Shown here piece by piece: positions 9,968 to 20,074 of a stretch of DNA of 64,000 bases (the stretch's first letter is position 1; every line of letters begins with the position of its first letter). The translations under genes and the position numbers were made by a program. The notes under the pieces are model-generated. The model ran no database searches, was not told where the DNA came from, and saw nothing but the letters and a program-made list of their open reading frames with translations. The stretch lies in assembly GCF_004339025.1 (NCBI RefSeq), contig NZ_SMFT01000001.1, positions 372,001 through 436,000 on the forward strand, in the 5' to 3' direction. Source of the stretch: Volucribacter psittacicida (GTDB taxonomy: Bacteria; Pseudomonadota; Gammaproteobacteria; Enterobacterales; Pasteurellaceae).

Positions 9968-10842
9968 AATTAAGAAGAAGTATGCTGTTTGTGCCGGGAT
10001 CTAATGCGGCAATGGTAAGTAACAGTTTTATTTATAAGCCTGATTCTATTATGTTTGATTTAGAAGATTCAGTGGCTTTAAAAGAGAAAGATAGTGCGAG
10101 ATTGTTAGTGGCACAGGCATTGCAACACCCTTTTTATCAAGAAATAGAAACCGTCGTGCGTGTTAATCCTTTAGAATCTGAATTTGGTTTGGCGGATTTA
10201 AATGCGGTAGTGAGAGCGGGAACAAATATTGTTCGTTTACCCAAAACCGATACCGCTCAAGATGTGATCGCGATGGATAAGGCGATTACAGAGATTGAAA
10301 AGCAATGTGGTCGGGAAGTGGGGAGTACCAAATTATTAGCGGCTATTGAATCGGCTTTAGGGATTACGCAAGTTAATGAGATCGCCAAATCTTCTCCTCG
10401 TTTAATGGGGATCGCTTTGGGGGCTGAGGACTATGTGCGTAATTTAAGAACCGAGCGTTCACCAGAGGGCATTGAGTTATTATTTGCTCGTTGCAGTATT
10501 TTGCAAGCCGCCAGAGCCAATGGCTTAATGGCATTTGATACGGTGTATTCTAATGCCGATAACGAAGAGGGCTTTTTACAAGAAGCCAGTTTAATTAAGC
10601 AATTAGGTTTTGATGGCAAATCCTTAATTAATCCTCGTCAGATTGAGTTAATCCATAATTTATATGCACCAACACAAAAAGACGTTGATTTTGCTCAACG
10701 TGTTATTGAGGCGGCGGCTGAGGCAGAAAAAGCGGGCAGTGGCGTGGTGTCATTAAATGGAAAAATGGTGGATTCGCCGATTATTGAACGTGCGAAATTG
10801 GTTTTACAACGTGCGGAACTTTCTGGCATAAGAGATGAATAG
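9964..10842 (+). CDS. citE: Citrate lyase beta subunit (citryl-ACP lyase)
   Basis: CitE cleaves citryl-ACP to acetyl-ACP and oxaloacetate. It has the HpcH/HpaI aldolase-type TIM barrel: R-R-S-M-L-F-V-P-G at the N-terminus, D-L-E-D-S-V metal site near residue 37, R-V-N-P and the G-A-E-D-Y segment. I start it at the ATG at 9964 (GGGAGAA upstream, overlapping citD by 4 bp) rather than the open TTG 15 bp earlier. That gives 292 aa. Confidence 0.95.
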   Translation: MKLRRSMLFVPGSNAAMVSNSFIYKPDSIMFDLEDSVALKEKDSARLLVAQALQHPFYQEIETVVRVNPLESEFGLADLNAVVRAGTNIVRLPKTDTAQDVIAMDKAITEIEKQCGREVGSTKLLAAIESALGITQVNEIAKSSPRLMGIALGAEDYVRNLRTERSPEGIELLFARCSILQAARANGLMAFDTVYSNADNEEGFLQEASLIKQLGFDGKSLINPRQIELIHNLYAPTQKDVDFAQRVIEAAAEAEKAGSGVVSLNGKMVDSPIIERAKLVLQRAELSGIRDE

Positions 10843-10852
10843 GGGGAGAACG

Positions 10853-12379
10853 ATGGAGAATAGACAACAACGGGTCAATGCAATTTGCCAACAACATAAA
10901 GATTATCAACAATATCAACAAATTGCGAAAGTGGAGTCTTTGGCAAAAACCCATAAAGACAGAAAATTATGTGAATCTTTGGAGCAAGCCATTCGCCGTA
11001 GTGGTTTACAAGATGGTATGACCATTTCGTTTCATCACGCTTTTCGTGCTGGGGACTTTGTGGTTAATTTGGTGGTGGATAAATTGGCTGAAATGGGATT
11101 TAAGAATTTAGTTCTTGCCTCAAGTTCTTTAACGGATATTCACGCGCCTTTAGTGCAACATATCAAAAACGGGGTAATTCGTAAGATTTATAGTTCAGGT
11201 TTGCGTGGCGAATTAGCCGATAGAATTTCTGAAGGTTTAATGGACGAACCTGCTACCATTCATTCCCATGGCGGACGTGTGCATTTAATTAAAAGTGGCG
11301 AACTCAAAATTGATGTGGCGTTTTTAGGTGTACCAAGCTGTGATGATTTTGGTAATGCCAATGGTTATAGTGGTAAAAATGTTTGTGGATCATTAGGCTA
11401 TGCAAGGGTTGATGCGGAATTTGCTGAGAAAGTGGTGTTATTAACCGAAGAGATTGTGGCTTATCCTCATCATCCAATCAGTATTGCTCAGGATCAAGTG
11501 GATTTGATTGTAAAAGTGGATCAAGTGGGCGATCCAAAGAAAATTGGTGGCGGCGCCACAAGAATGACCAAAAATCCGCGAGAGTTATTGATCGCGCGTA
11601 AAACGGCGGAAGTGATTTTTGCCAGTGGTTATTTTAAAGATGGCTTTTCTATGCAAACAGGAAGTGGCGGAGCATCTTTGGCGGTAACCCGTTTTCTTGA
11701 AGATAAAATGCGTAAGCAAAATATTAAAGCTGACTTTGCCTTAGGTGGGATTACTGCCAGTATGGTCGCATTGCACGAGGCAGGTTTAATTAAGAAATTG
11801 CTTGATGTGCAAAGTTTTGATAAGACAGCAGCAGAATCTTTGGCTCGTAATCCTAATCATATTGAGGTAAGTGCAAATCAATATGCTAATTACAGTTCTA
11901 AAGGGGCTTCCGTTGAACGCTTAGATATTGTGATTTTAAGTGCCTTAGAAATTGATACCCAATTTAATGTTAATGTCTTGACTGGCTCCAATGGCGTGAT
12001 TCGTGGGGCATCAGGCGGGCATTGTGATACGGCAGCAAGTGCCCAATTAGCCATTATTGTTGCTCCTTTGGTAAGAGGGCGTATTCCAACGGTGGTTGAG
12101 AATGTTTTAACCTGCGTTACGCCAGGCGAGAATATTGATATTTTAGTGACGGATCATGGGGTTGCGGTGAATCCTAAACGTCCTGATTTAATCAAAACCT
12201 TAAACGAAAAAGGGATTCAATTATTTACCATTGAACAATTATGTGAACGAGCATATCAATTAACAGGCAAACCAAAACCGATTGAATTTACCGATAAACC
12301 TGTGGCTGTGGTGCGTTATCGTGATGGTTCAGTGATTGATGTGGTTTATCAAGTCAAACAGGCAAACGCGGATGTTTAA
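10853..12379 (+). CDS. citF: Citrate lyase alpha subunit (citrate:acetyl-ACP transferase)
   Basis: CitF exchanges the acetyl group on the acyl carrier for citrate, giving citryl-ACP. The 508-aa length matches the family, with the CoA-transferase-like motif S-F-H-H-A-F-R-A-G-D near residue 58 and G-G-A-S-L-A in the middle. The ATG at 10853 has AGGGGGAGAA upstream and lies 10 bp after citE. An earlier in-frame ATG at 10835 overlaps the citE stop and lacks a site. Confidence 0.95.
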   Translation: MENRQQRVNAICQQHKDYQQYQQIAKVESLAKTHKDRKLCESLEQAIRRSGLQDGMTISFHHAFRAGDFVVNLVVDKLAEMGFKNLVLASSSLTDIHAPLVQHIKNGVIRKIYSSGLRGELADRISEGLMDEPATIHSHGGRVHLIKSGELKIDVAFLGVPSCDDFGNANGYSGKNVCGSLGYARVDAEFAEKVVLLTEEIVAYPHHPISIAQDQVDLIVKVDQVGDPKKIGGGATRMTKNPRELLIARKTAEVIFASGYFKDGFSMQTGSGGASLAVTRFLEDKMRKQNIKADFALGGITASMVALHEAGLIKKLLDVQSFDKTAAESLARNPNHIEVSANQYANYSSKGASVERLDIVILSALEIDTQFNVNVLTGSNGVIRGASGGHCDTAASAQLAIIVAPLVRGRIPTVVENVLTCVTPGENIDILVTDHGVAVNPKRPDLIKTLNEKGIQLFTIEQLCERAYQLTGKPKPIEFTDKPVAVVRYRDGSVIDVVYQVKQANADV

Positions 12380-13760
12380 TGTGAGTCAATGTTTGCCTAA
12401 CTTTTCTCTAGCGGGAAAATCGATCTCGCTAGAGGAATTGCTTGTTGCGAAAGAGCAACGAGCCTTGTTACAACAACAATGCTTAAGTCAATATCATCAA
12501 TCCTTACTGAGTTTGACTTTATTAGCACCAGGTGCAGTTAAAAAGAATGAATTACTTGATTATGTATTTACTCAAGCATTAACACAACTTGAACAGTTAT
12601 GGCAAACATTGGCAATTAAACCTACCGCCTCTTTTATTCGTCCTTTAGACACAGGGCATGAAGCTATTTTTGTACTGGATATTGATGCCACAAGATTAAA
12701 ACAACAGGCGATGGTTTTAGAGCAAAGTTCGCCCCTTGCCCGCCTATGGGATATTGATGTCTTTGATAAAAAAGGGAGGCTACTTAGCCGTTCAGACTTT
12801 GATTATTCCCCACGTTGTTGCTTAATTTGCCAAGCTGAAGCGAAACATTGTGCGAGATCCCGTCAACATAGGCTGGCAGATATTTATCAAGTTATGCAGC
12901 AAATCGTGAACCAACATTATTTTGCCGAATATGTGGCGGATTTAGTCAATCAAGCCTTATTAACCGAGGCAACATTAACCCCAAAACCCGGCTTAGTCGA
13001 TCAAGCGGACAATGGCGCTCATCAAGATATGAATCTCGCGACTTTCTTATTGAGCAGTCAAGCCCTCAAGCCTTTTTGGGCAGCCTTTGTTTATCAAGGA
13101 ATAAAAACCGCTCAACAACCTGTTGCACAAATATTGGCTGAGTTACGTCCCTTAGGATTACAAGCCGAACAAGCCATGTTCAACGCTACCCAAGGTATTA
13201 ATACGCATAAAGGCAGTATTTTTGCCTTTGGATTAACTTGTGCAGCATTGGGGCGTTTATTTGTCCAACAATCCTCATTTGATTGGCAAACCTTATCTGC
13301 ATTGATTGCACAAATATGCCAAGGCATTAGTCAAGAATTAGAAAAGCCAACTCAATTAGCTACAGCAGGTATCAATATCTATCAACGTTATGGCATAAAA
13401 GGTGCAAGGGGAGAAGCTGAACAGGGTTTCCCATTGGTACAATATGCTTTATCTGAATTATTACAAGTTAAGGAACGTGATGAGCAACATCGGTTGTTAT
13501 TGGCATTATTACAACTTTGTGCCAATAACCAAGATACCAATGTTATTCATCGTGCAGGTATGGAGGGATTATATTGGTTTCGCTCAACAGCGAAACAATT
13601 ACTTGAACAACAACAAGTTACCACAAAGATTGAAGTATTAGAGCAAGCATTGAATAGCTTTAATCAACAATGTATTCATAAAAATATTAGTCCCGGCGGA
13701 AGTGCTGATTTACTCGCACTTTCTTGGTTTATCTATCAATTTTTTTATTTTAAACATTAA
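12372..13760 (+). CDS. citXG: Fused CitX-CitG: holo-ACP synthase and triphosphoribosyl-dephospho-CoA synthase
   Basis: One polypeptide appears to make and attach the citrate lyase prosthetic group. The N-terminal CitX part (to about residue 170) transfers the arm to CitD and shows G-H-E-A-I-F-V-L-D-I and the R-C-C-L-I-C...C-A-R-S-R cluster. The C-terminal CitG part (about 180-462) condenses ATP with dephospho-CoA and shows T-P-K-P-G-L-V-D and G-I-N-T-H-K-G. Separate genes in some bacteria, they are fused in H. influenzae too. The ATG at 12372 overlaps citF by 8 bp. The frame is open to 12336, so a longer start is possible. Confidence 0.93.
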   Translation: MFNVSQCLPNFSLAGKSISLEELLVAKEQRALLQQQCLSQYHQSLLSLTLLAPGAVKKNELLDYVFTQALTQLEQLWQTLAIKPTASFIRPLDTGHEAIFVLDIDATRLKQQAMVLEQSSPLARLWDIDVFDKKGRLLSRSDFDYSPRCCLICQAEAKHCARSRQHRLADIYQVMQQIVNQHYFAEYVADLVNQALLTEATLTPKPGLVDQADNGAHQDMNLATFLLSSQALKPFWAAFVYQGIKTAQQPVAQILAELRPLGLQAEQAMFNATQGINTHKGSIFAFGLTCAALGRLFVQQSSFDWQTLSALIAQICQGISQELEKPTQLATAGINIYQRYGIKGARGEAEQGFPLVQYALSELLQVKERDEQHRLLLALLQLCANNQDTNVIHRAGMEGLYWFRSTAKQLLEQQQVTTKIEVLEQALNSFNQQCIHKNISPGGSADLLALSWFIYQFFYFKH

Positions 13761-13775
13761 TCTTACGAGGAAAAT

Positions 13776-15215
13776 ATGGCATTAAGTAAATTGCAAAAAG
13801 TTGCGATATTAGTGGCAATTCCCATTATTATCGGCTTACTCCCAGCTCCAGATGGTTTACCTTTAATTGCGTGGCGATTATTTGGTATTTATTTAGCAAC
13901 AATCGTAGGGCTAGTCATTAAGCCTTATGGCGAACCGGTAATTTTATTAGCCGCCGTTGCGGCCTCTTCTGTGGTTATTGGCAATACCGCAGGTGCCGGC
14001 GAGTTAGTGAAAGTCTCACAAGCCCTCAGTGGTTATCAATCAGGGACAACTTGGTTAATCTTTACGGCTTTCACATTAAGCTCCGCTTTCGTTATTACAG
14101 GATTAGGTAAACGCATTGCTTATCACATGATTGGCTGGCTAGGGAGTACCACCTTACGTTTAGGTTATGTCACCATGTTCCTAGATTTATTATTGTCTCC
14201 AGCGACACCTTCTAACACCGCAAGAGCAGGGGGAATTATTTTCCCTATTATTAATAGTATTGCTGTAGCATTAGGTTCTACCCCAAATGAAAGCCCTAAA
14301 AAGGCAGGACGTTATTTATTAATGAACGTTTATATGGTAGTAAAAACAACCAGTTATATCTTTTTAACGGCAATGGCGCCTAATGCCTTAGCCTTATCCC
14401 TAATGGCACCGATTTTAGGCTTTAATTTAGATTGGATCCATTGGTTCCTCGCCGCTTCTGTGCCAGGATTATTATGCTTATTTTTAATTCCATTGGTCGG
14501 TTATATTATTTGCCCACCCGAATTAAAAGAAGTGGATAATAAAGAAATTGCCCGCAAAGGCTTAGAAGAATTAGGTCCAATGAAATTCCGCGAAAAAGCC
14601 CTGATCGTCCTATTTATTGGTGCATTATTTTGCTGGATCTTTGCTAATGTATTAAATGTGAATGCCACAACAGTTGCATTAACCGTTATGGTGCTATGTA
14701 TCATTTTAAATATCGTTGCTTGGGACGACATTCTAAAAAATAAAGCAGGTTGGAATACCCTCATTTGGTACGGCGGTATTATTGGTATGTCATCAATTTT
14801 AGATAAAGCAGGTTTCTTTAAATGGTTAGCCACAACCTTTGAAACCTATCTCAATTTTGATGGCCATGGCAATATTGCTTTAATGGTTATCCTCTTTATT
14901 AGTGTTGCTGTACGTTACCTATTTGCCTCTGGCGGTGCTTATGTTGCTGCCATGGTACCTGTCTTTGCCACAGTAGGTAAAGTGGCTGGCGCACCAGTAG
15001 AATTACTTGCTTTAGGGTTATTATTTACAAACTCTTATGGCGGAAGTGTAACCCATTATGGCGGCGGGCCAGGCCCAATTACTTTCGGAGCAGGCTATAA
15101 TGATATTAAATCTTGGTGGGCAACAGGTGCCGTCGTCGCTTTCGGCAGTTTAATTATCCATTGCACAGTGGGTATCCTCTGGTGGAAATTTTTAATCGGT
15201 GCCGGCTGGCTGTAA
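13776..15215 (+). CDS. citT: DASS-family citrate transporter (CitT-like)
   Basis: This 479-aa inner-membrane protein is probably the citrate/succinate (or tartrate-type) exchanger that feeds the lyase. It belongs to the CitT/TtdT branch of the DASS family: helices throughout, with S-P-A-T-P-S-N-T-A-R-A-G-G near residue 140 and the C-terminal G-G-S-V-T-H-Y-G-G-G. It follows citXG by 15 bp with a GAGG site, so it closes the operon, the same order as in H. influenzae. The substrate is inferred from context. Confidence 0.88.
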   Translation: MALSKLQKVAILVAIPIIIGLLPAPDGLPLIAWRLFGIYLATIVGLVIKPYGEPVILLAAVAASSVVIGNTAGAGELVKVSQALSGYQSGTTWLIFTAFTLSSAFVITGLGKRIAYHMIGWLGSTTLRLGYVTMFLDLLLSPATPSNTARAGGIIFPIINSIAVALGSTPNESPKKAGRYLLMNVYMVVKTTSYIFLTAMAPNALALSLMAPILGFNLDWIHWFLAASVPGLLCLFLIPLVGYIICPPELKEVDNKEIARKGLEELGPMKFREKALIVLFIGALFCWIFANVLNVNATTVALTVMVLCIILNIVAWDDILKNKAGWNTLIWYGGIIGMSSILDKAGFFKWLATTFETYLNFDGHGNIALMVILFISVAVRYLFASGGAYVAAMVPVFATVGKVAGAPVELLALGLLFTNSYGGSVTHYGGGPGPITFGAGYNDIKSWWATGAVVAFGSLIIHCTVGILWWKFLIGAGWL

Positions 15216-15239
15216 TGAAATATCATAATAGATAGTTGA

Positions 15240-15275
15240 TAAATTCCCCTATGCTTTGGTGTAGGGGAATTTATA
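15240..15275 (+). terminator. cit operon terminator
   Basis: TAAATTCCCCTA and TAGGGGAATTTA form a perfect 12-bp stem around a 10-nt loop after citT. The T-run is built into the stem's 3' side. It may also serve dinB from the other strand. Confidence 0.75.
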
Positions 15276-15343
15276 TAACTAATCTATTTTTCCCAGATGT
15301 TTGCCTTTACACCTAAATTTTATATTCATCTTACCGTTTAAAC

Positions 15344-16417
15344 TTACCACAAACTCATCTGCTGTTGTTGCTTTGTTTCAGTTAATTGAATATGCAAGCC
15401 AATTAAACGAATTTTACGATCTTTTCTTCTTGCCCAAATTTTTTCAAGTAATTGTTGAAAGTGAGCTTGGCTAAAAATCAGGTTATTTTTTTCTAAGGTA
15501 GTCAGTTGAAAATCTTCAAATTTGAGTTTGATTCCTAATTTATATTTTTTCTGTAAGTTAATTTCTGGGTATTTTGCCAGGCGTTGTTTAAGTTTTTGAT
15601 AAAGTTGCTTAATAATGGGTAAGGCTTGCTGAATATGAGCGATATTCTCAAGTAAGGTCATTTCAGTACCTAGTGATTTAGGCTGGCTTGGTGGTTTTAC
15701 TGCCCGTTCATCAATACCATGGCTAAAATTCCAAATTTGTTGTCCGAATTTTCCAAAGTATTCAAGTAAAAAATAACGGGGAGTTTGTTGAATATCCGCA
15801 CAGGTGATTAATCCTAGTTTTTTGAGTTTATGGGTTGTGACTTTTCCAACGCCAGGGAGCGCTGAAAGGGGTAAATGTTTGATAAAGGTTGCCATATCAT
15901 TGGGGGAGATAAGATATTGCCCATTGGGTTTATTTTTATCTGACGCTATTTTGGCAAGAAATTTTAGGGGAGCAATACCCGCTGAAGCCGTTAATTTTAA
16001 TTCATTAGCAATTTGTTCACGAATTGCTTCGGCGATCCAAGTCGCCGATCCTGAGTGTTGTCGGCATTCAGTAACATCTAAATAGGCTTCATCGAGCGAA
16101 AGTGGCTCAATGAGGTGGGTATATTGTTGAAAAATTTGGTGTATTTGTTGTGATACTTGCCGATAAAGTGGGAAGTTTGGTGGTACAAGAATAAGTTGCG
16201 GACAGCGTTTTATCGCTTCAGCCGAAGACATCGCACTATGTAAACCGAATTTTCGTGCTTCATAATTGCAAGTGGTTAATACGCCACGTTGTTCGGGTTT
16301 TCTGCCAACCGCAATGGGTTTTCCTACGAGGGTTGGGTTTTCTCGCATTTCAATGGCGGCGTAGAAGCAATCCATATCAATGTGAATAATTTTGCGATAT
16401 GTCGGTATATTTGGCAT
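15344..16417 (-). CDS. dinB: DNA polymerase IV (Y-family)
   Basis: This is an error-prone translesion polymerase. Domains run palm/fingers/thumb then little finger. The catalytic motifs are D-M-D-C-F-Y-A near residue 14 and S-L-D-E-A-Y-L-D near 103, and the C-terminus ends Q-M-S-L-W, a likely beta-clamp binding tail. I start at the ATG at 16417 (357 aa). The frame extends to a TTG at 16441, but those codons are the uptake-sequence hairpin of the upstream gene. No LexA box was recognised. Confidence 0.95.
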   Translation of the reverse strand: MPNIPTYRKIIHIDMDCFYAAIEMRENPTLVGKPIAVGRKPEQRGVLTTCNYEARKFGLHSAMSSAEAIKRCPQLILVPPNFPLYRQVSQQIHQIFQQYTHLIEPLSLDEAYLDVTECRQHSGSATWIAEAIREQIANELKLTASAGIAPLKFLAKIASDKNKPNGQYLISPNDMATFIKHLPLSALPGVGKVTTHKLKKLGLITCADIQQTPRYFLLEYFGKFGQQIWNFSHGIDERAVKPPSQPKSLGTEMTLLENIAHIQQALPIIKQLYQKLKQRLAKYPEINLQKKYKLGIKLKFEDFQLTTLEKNNLIFSQAHFQQLLEKIWARRKDRKIRLIGLHIQLTETKQQQQMSLW

Positions 16418-16429
16418 GATAAATTTATA

Positions 16430-16466
16430 AAGTGCGGTCAAAATATGGTAAATTTTAACCGCACTT
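16430..16466 (-). terminator. Paired-uptake-sequence terminator
   Basis: AAGTGCGGT at 16430 and ACCGCACTT at 16458 face each other with extra complementary A/T bases (AAAAT/ATTTT). The stem is about 16 bp, with one mismatch and a short loop. This is the common Pasteurellaceae terminator design. It ends the ybjD transcript just before dinB. Confidence 0.8.
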
Positions 16467-16488
16467 TACTGTATATACAACCAGTTTT

Positions 16489-18088
16489 TTAGTTTTCTTT
16501 GCTGAATGCCAGCACTTTAGTAAATAAATGGCGAAATAAACTAGGAATCGCGTTTTTGCCACGTTTACGCATTTCGGCACAAAGTGCAAGGGCTAAATCG
16601 GGTTTTGAAGTGCGTTGAATGGCACGTTGAATAATTTTGCTGGTTGGGTATTGATTTTTATACACTTTCCAACGAGCTAGACGAATAAAAACTTCATTAA
16701 ACCCCTGTGCATAAAAATAATGTTCAATATCTTTTTTAGGTAATATGGTGATCCGTTGCGAAAAACGGTCTTCTTCCGATAGCATATTTTTAACAATTTC
16801 ACTGTATTTTATGCCTGCTTCATCACCATCAGTGAGAACATACCATTGAATCCCCATTGCTTTTGCATAGTTAATAAGCGGTTTTAACCCCGATTGAGCA
16901 AACTCAACCAGTCTAATACCATATATTTCTAAAGGAATATCCAGTAACTTTGCTAATTCAGATAAAATCCAGACTTCAGTTTCTCCTTCCACTAACTAAA
17001 ATCCACATTCGTGCAAATAACGCAAGGCTGCGATTGTAATGTATATGAAAATTAAGTCGGCGTAAGTCTTCTTTACTCAGTTGATTTGGCTTAAGCTGGT
17101 AGGCGAGCGTATGATTTGGCTGGCGAACTAAACGACAAAGAGAGGTTAATTCTACTTGAGCCAGTAAATCCACAGAATTTGTGGTAGTAATACGTTGAAT
17201 GGGTAAATTCTGTGCTAAATGCCAAGCAATCGCCATCATTCTTGGGTGTAAATTCGCTCCGAGATCTTCAAATAAAATAATAGGGCGTGTCTTTTTATTA
17301 AAATGAATATTTTGGTGCGGAATAAATAATGAAGAAAGTGCTTGAAATAATCGTTTTTTTAAAGCCTGATTATTAGGCTGTTGTAATTTTGGGATTAAGG
17401 ATTGTGCTTTATGCCAAAGCAATGAAGTATCTTTTAATTGATTAATCAGCTGGCGATATTGATCTTGTTGTAAAAAATAATAACGTAATAATAAAGCGAC
17501 AGCCCTAATTTCCTCTTGGTTTTTTTCTTGTTCAGATGAATGATGAGATTCAAGTAATAAGGGCGAAAGTTGATGAAAATCGCGTTGTAAACGTGCATCG
17601 CGAAAACGATAAACAGGGTGTTGACTAATTAATGAATAAACCAATTTTTCGGTTGGAATGTGTGGAATAGGATCGCCTTGTGCATTTAAAAAACTATAAT
17701 CGGTGATAATCCGATTATCCTCAAGCCAATCTCCTGTTACCCGAAAATAAATACGTTTGCCTTGCCCTTGTTGTGGGGTTACCATAACTTGTTGATAGAG
17801 TAGGGTATCTTTTTGTGCTGTCTCGCCTTGATAGTCTTCGCAGAAACTAAATAATAAGGTCAAATGGCGATGTTGTTTTGTGTCTTCTCCTCCTTGATAT
17901 TCAAGATGAAAATCCTCATGAGTAAATTGATAAAGGCTCTGATTTGGATTAAAAATTAAACTGAGTGCGGATAATAAACTGGATTTTCCCCAAGCATTCT
18001 CGCCAATTAATACCATTTCGGGGCGTAATTGCATGGATAAACGATTGATACCCCGAAAACTAACAATATCAACTTTATGCAAATACAT
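16489..18088 (-). pseudogene. ybjD: OLD-family ATP-dependent endonuclease (YbjD-like), frameshifted
   Basis: The intact family protein (E. coli YbjD, about 550 aa) joins an ABC-type ATPase to a TOPRIM nuclease domain. Here the first frame (18088 to 16976) holds the ATPase with Walker A G-E-N-A-W-G-K-S-S. It runs off into G-R-R-N and a stop. The second frame (16992 to 16489) resumes exactly at E-G-E-T-E-V-W with the TOPRIM domain, including T-D-G-D-E-A-G. The break is a tandem duplication CTAACTAA at 16992-16999. Removing four bases restores I-L-V-E-G-E-T-E and a protein of about 530 aa. The rest of the frame is intact, so the lesion looks recent. Confidence 0.88.
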
Positions 18089-18197
18089 CGTGATTTTCCT
18101 TATTATTGAGATAAAAATAATGCGAAATTAAACCGCACTTTGCTATAATCTCGCGTTGATTTAGCTTAACATTTTTTAATAAAAAAACGAATTTATT

Positions 18198-19103
18198 ATG
18201 TTTGAAGGATTACTGATTATTCTTGTTCCCATGTTTTTGGGATATTGTTTTAAAGTGAGAAAATTTTTACCCCTTATTAACCAACTTGTGATGTTATTAC
18301 TTTATATTATTTTATTTGTGATGGGGTATAATCTTGGGCAATTAGAGAATATTATACAAACACTGCCATTAATTGCTTCTTCGGCACTCATCTTTGCTTT
18401 TATGATTAATGGTTTTAATCTTTTAGGCTTAATCCTTTACGGCAAATTTCAGCAACAAAAACCACTTCAACATCATAAAGCCAGTATTTCTCGCTGGCAC
18501 TTACTATTTGATTCATTTAAACTTTGTAGTACGGTCATTATTGGTTTTATTATAGGGATGCTAACTCAAACCTATTTCACTTTACCTAATGACACCAGCA
18601 CATATCTTCTTATTGTGCTTATCTTTTTCGTTGGCATTCAACTACGCAATAATGGTATTTCATTGATACAGGCTTTTTTTAATAAACAAGGTATTTATAC
18701 TGCACTGATTATGATCATCACCTCCTTATTAGGCGGCATCATTTCTGCATTATGTTTGAATTTACCTATGGCACAAGGTCTTGCGATTGCTTCAGGATTA
18801 GGCTGGTACACCTTATCAAGTATTATTTTAAATGATGCTTGGGGAGCGGTTTTTGGTAGCATTGCTTTTCTTAACGATTTATTAAAAGAAATATTAAGTT
18901 TATTTTTAATTCCATTGTTAATGGTACGTTTCCGTTCTGCTGCCATTGGCGTGGCAGGAGCAACGGCATTAGACTGTACTTTACCGATTATTCAACGTTC
19001 GGGGGGCATAGAGGTTGTTCCTCTCGCGATTAGTTTCGGTTTTATTACAAATATTATGGCACCAATTTTATTGGTGATTTTTAGTTCAATGCCGTTGGGT
19101 TAA
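18198..19103 (+). CDS. lysO: Lysine exporter LysO (YbjE, DUF340)
   Basis: LysO exports L-lysine across the inner membrane. The 301-aa protein has about eight to ten hydrophobic segments and the family hallmarks G-L-G-W-Y-T-L-S-S and G-A-T-A-L-D-C-T-L-P-I-I near the C-terminus. It is divergent from ybjD, the neighbour arrangement also seen with ybjD/ybjE naming in E. coli. No lysine riboswitch lies upstream of this gene. One precedes the transporter at 32435. Confidence 0.9.
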   Translation: MFEGLLIILVPMFLGYCFKVRKFLPLINQLVMLLLYIILFVMGYNLGQLENIIQTLPLIASSALIFAFMINGFNLLGLILYGKFQQQKPLQHHKASISRWHLLFDSFKLCSTVIIGFIIGMLTQTYFTLPNDTSTYLLIVLIFFVGIQLRNNGISLIQAFFNKQGIYTALIMIITSLLGGIISALCLNLPMAQGLAIASGLGWYTLSSIILNDAWGAVFGSIAFLNDLLKEILSLFLIPLLMVRFRSAAIGVAGATALDCTLPIIQRSGGIEVVPLAISFGFITNIMAPILLVIFSSMPLG

Positions 19104-19213
19104 AAATATATTAGAAATTCTCTAAAACTTATCATAAATAATCTAAGGTAATTTAACTAATAATTTGCTATACTTCCCCCAATTTTTATTCATAAAAAGA
19201 TAGAGAGTAATAA

Positions 19214-20017
19214 ATGAATATCCCATTAAGAAATCCTGAAGAAATTGAAAAATTACGCGAGGCTTGTCGTTTAGCAGCCGAAGTGCTTGTTATGATTGAG
19301 CCTTATGTTAAGGCGGGTGTCAGTACGGGGGAATTGGATCGTATTTGTCATGATTATATGCTAAATACACAAAAGGTCATCCCTGCTTGTTTAGGTTATC
19401 ATCATTATCCTAAAGCCACTTGTATCTCTTTAAATGAAGTGGTGTGTCATGGTATTCCAAGTGAGGATAAGATACTGAAAAATGGCGATATTTTAAATAT
19501 TGATATTACTGTTATTAAAGATGGTTATTTTGGCGATAACTCTAAAATGTATATTGTGGGAGAAACCAATATTCGCAGTAAAAAATTGGTTGAAGCGGCA
19601 CAAGAAGCACTTTATGTGGGATTGCGTACCGTTAAACCGGGTATTCGCTTAAATGAAATTGGGCGAGCGATTCAACAATATACGGAAGCACAGGGCTTTA
19701 GTGTAGTGCGTGAATATTGTGGGCATGGTATAGGCACAGAATTTCATTGTGATCCTCAGGTATTGCATTATTATGCGGATGATGGCGGGGTGATTTTGCA
19801 AGAGGGAATGGTGTTTACCATTGAACCTATGATCAATGCAGGAAAGAAAGAAGTACGTTTAATGAAAGACGGTTGGACAGTGAAAACCAAGGATCGTAGC
19901 CATTCTGCTCAATATGAGCATCAAATTGTGGTAACAAAGCAAGGTTGTGAAGTGATGACTATTCGTGATGAAGAAGTGCAAGCAGGACGAATAACTCGCT
20001 TTATGGTAAATGGTTAA
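19214..20017 (+). CDS. map: Methionine aminopeptidase type I
   Basis: Map removes the initiator methionine from nascent proteins. The 267-aa pita-bread-fold protein shows the metal-binding set: Asp in N-I-D-I-T, Asp in F-G-D-N-S, His in G-H-G-I-G, Glu in T-I-E-P-M and Glu in Q-Y-E-H-Q, with His in C-H-G-I-P. It is followed by a terminator and glnD, a common order in the family. Confidence 0.96.
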   Translation: MNIPLRNPEEIEKLREACRLAAEVLVMIEPYVKAGVSTGELDRICHDYMLNTQKVIPACLGYHHYPKATCISLNEVVCHGIPSEDKILKNGDILNIDITVIKDGYFGDNSKMYIVGETNIRSKKLVEAAQEALYVGLRTVKPGIRLNEIGRAIQQYTEAQGFSVVREYCGHGIGTEFHCDPQVLHYYADDGGVILQEGMVFTIEPMINAGKKEVRLMKDGWTVKTKDRSHSAQYEHQIVVTKQGCEVMTIRDEEVQAGRITRFMVNG

Positions 20018-20026
20018 TAAAATTTC

Positions 20027-20053
20027 GGCTTGTTCTATACAAGCCTTTTTCTT
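20027..20053 (+). terminator. Rho-independent terminator after map
   Basis: GGCTTG and CAAGCC pair around TTCTATA and are followed by TTTTTC. It lies between the map stop and the glnD start. Confidence 0.8.
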
Positions 20054-20074
20054 ATCTTTTTATTGGGTGGAAAA

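Noticed and set aside
13402-13641. 79-aa open frame
   Set aside because: It is an out-of-frame shadow of the CitG domain.
20030-20074. N-terminal extension of GlnD from a TTG
   Set aside because: Those codons are the map terminator hairpin; the ATG at 20075 begins the conserved protein.
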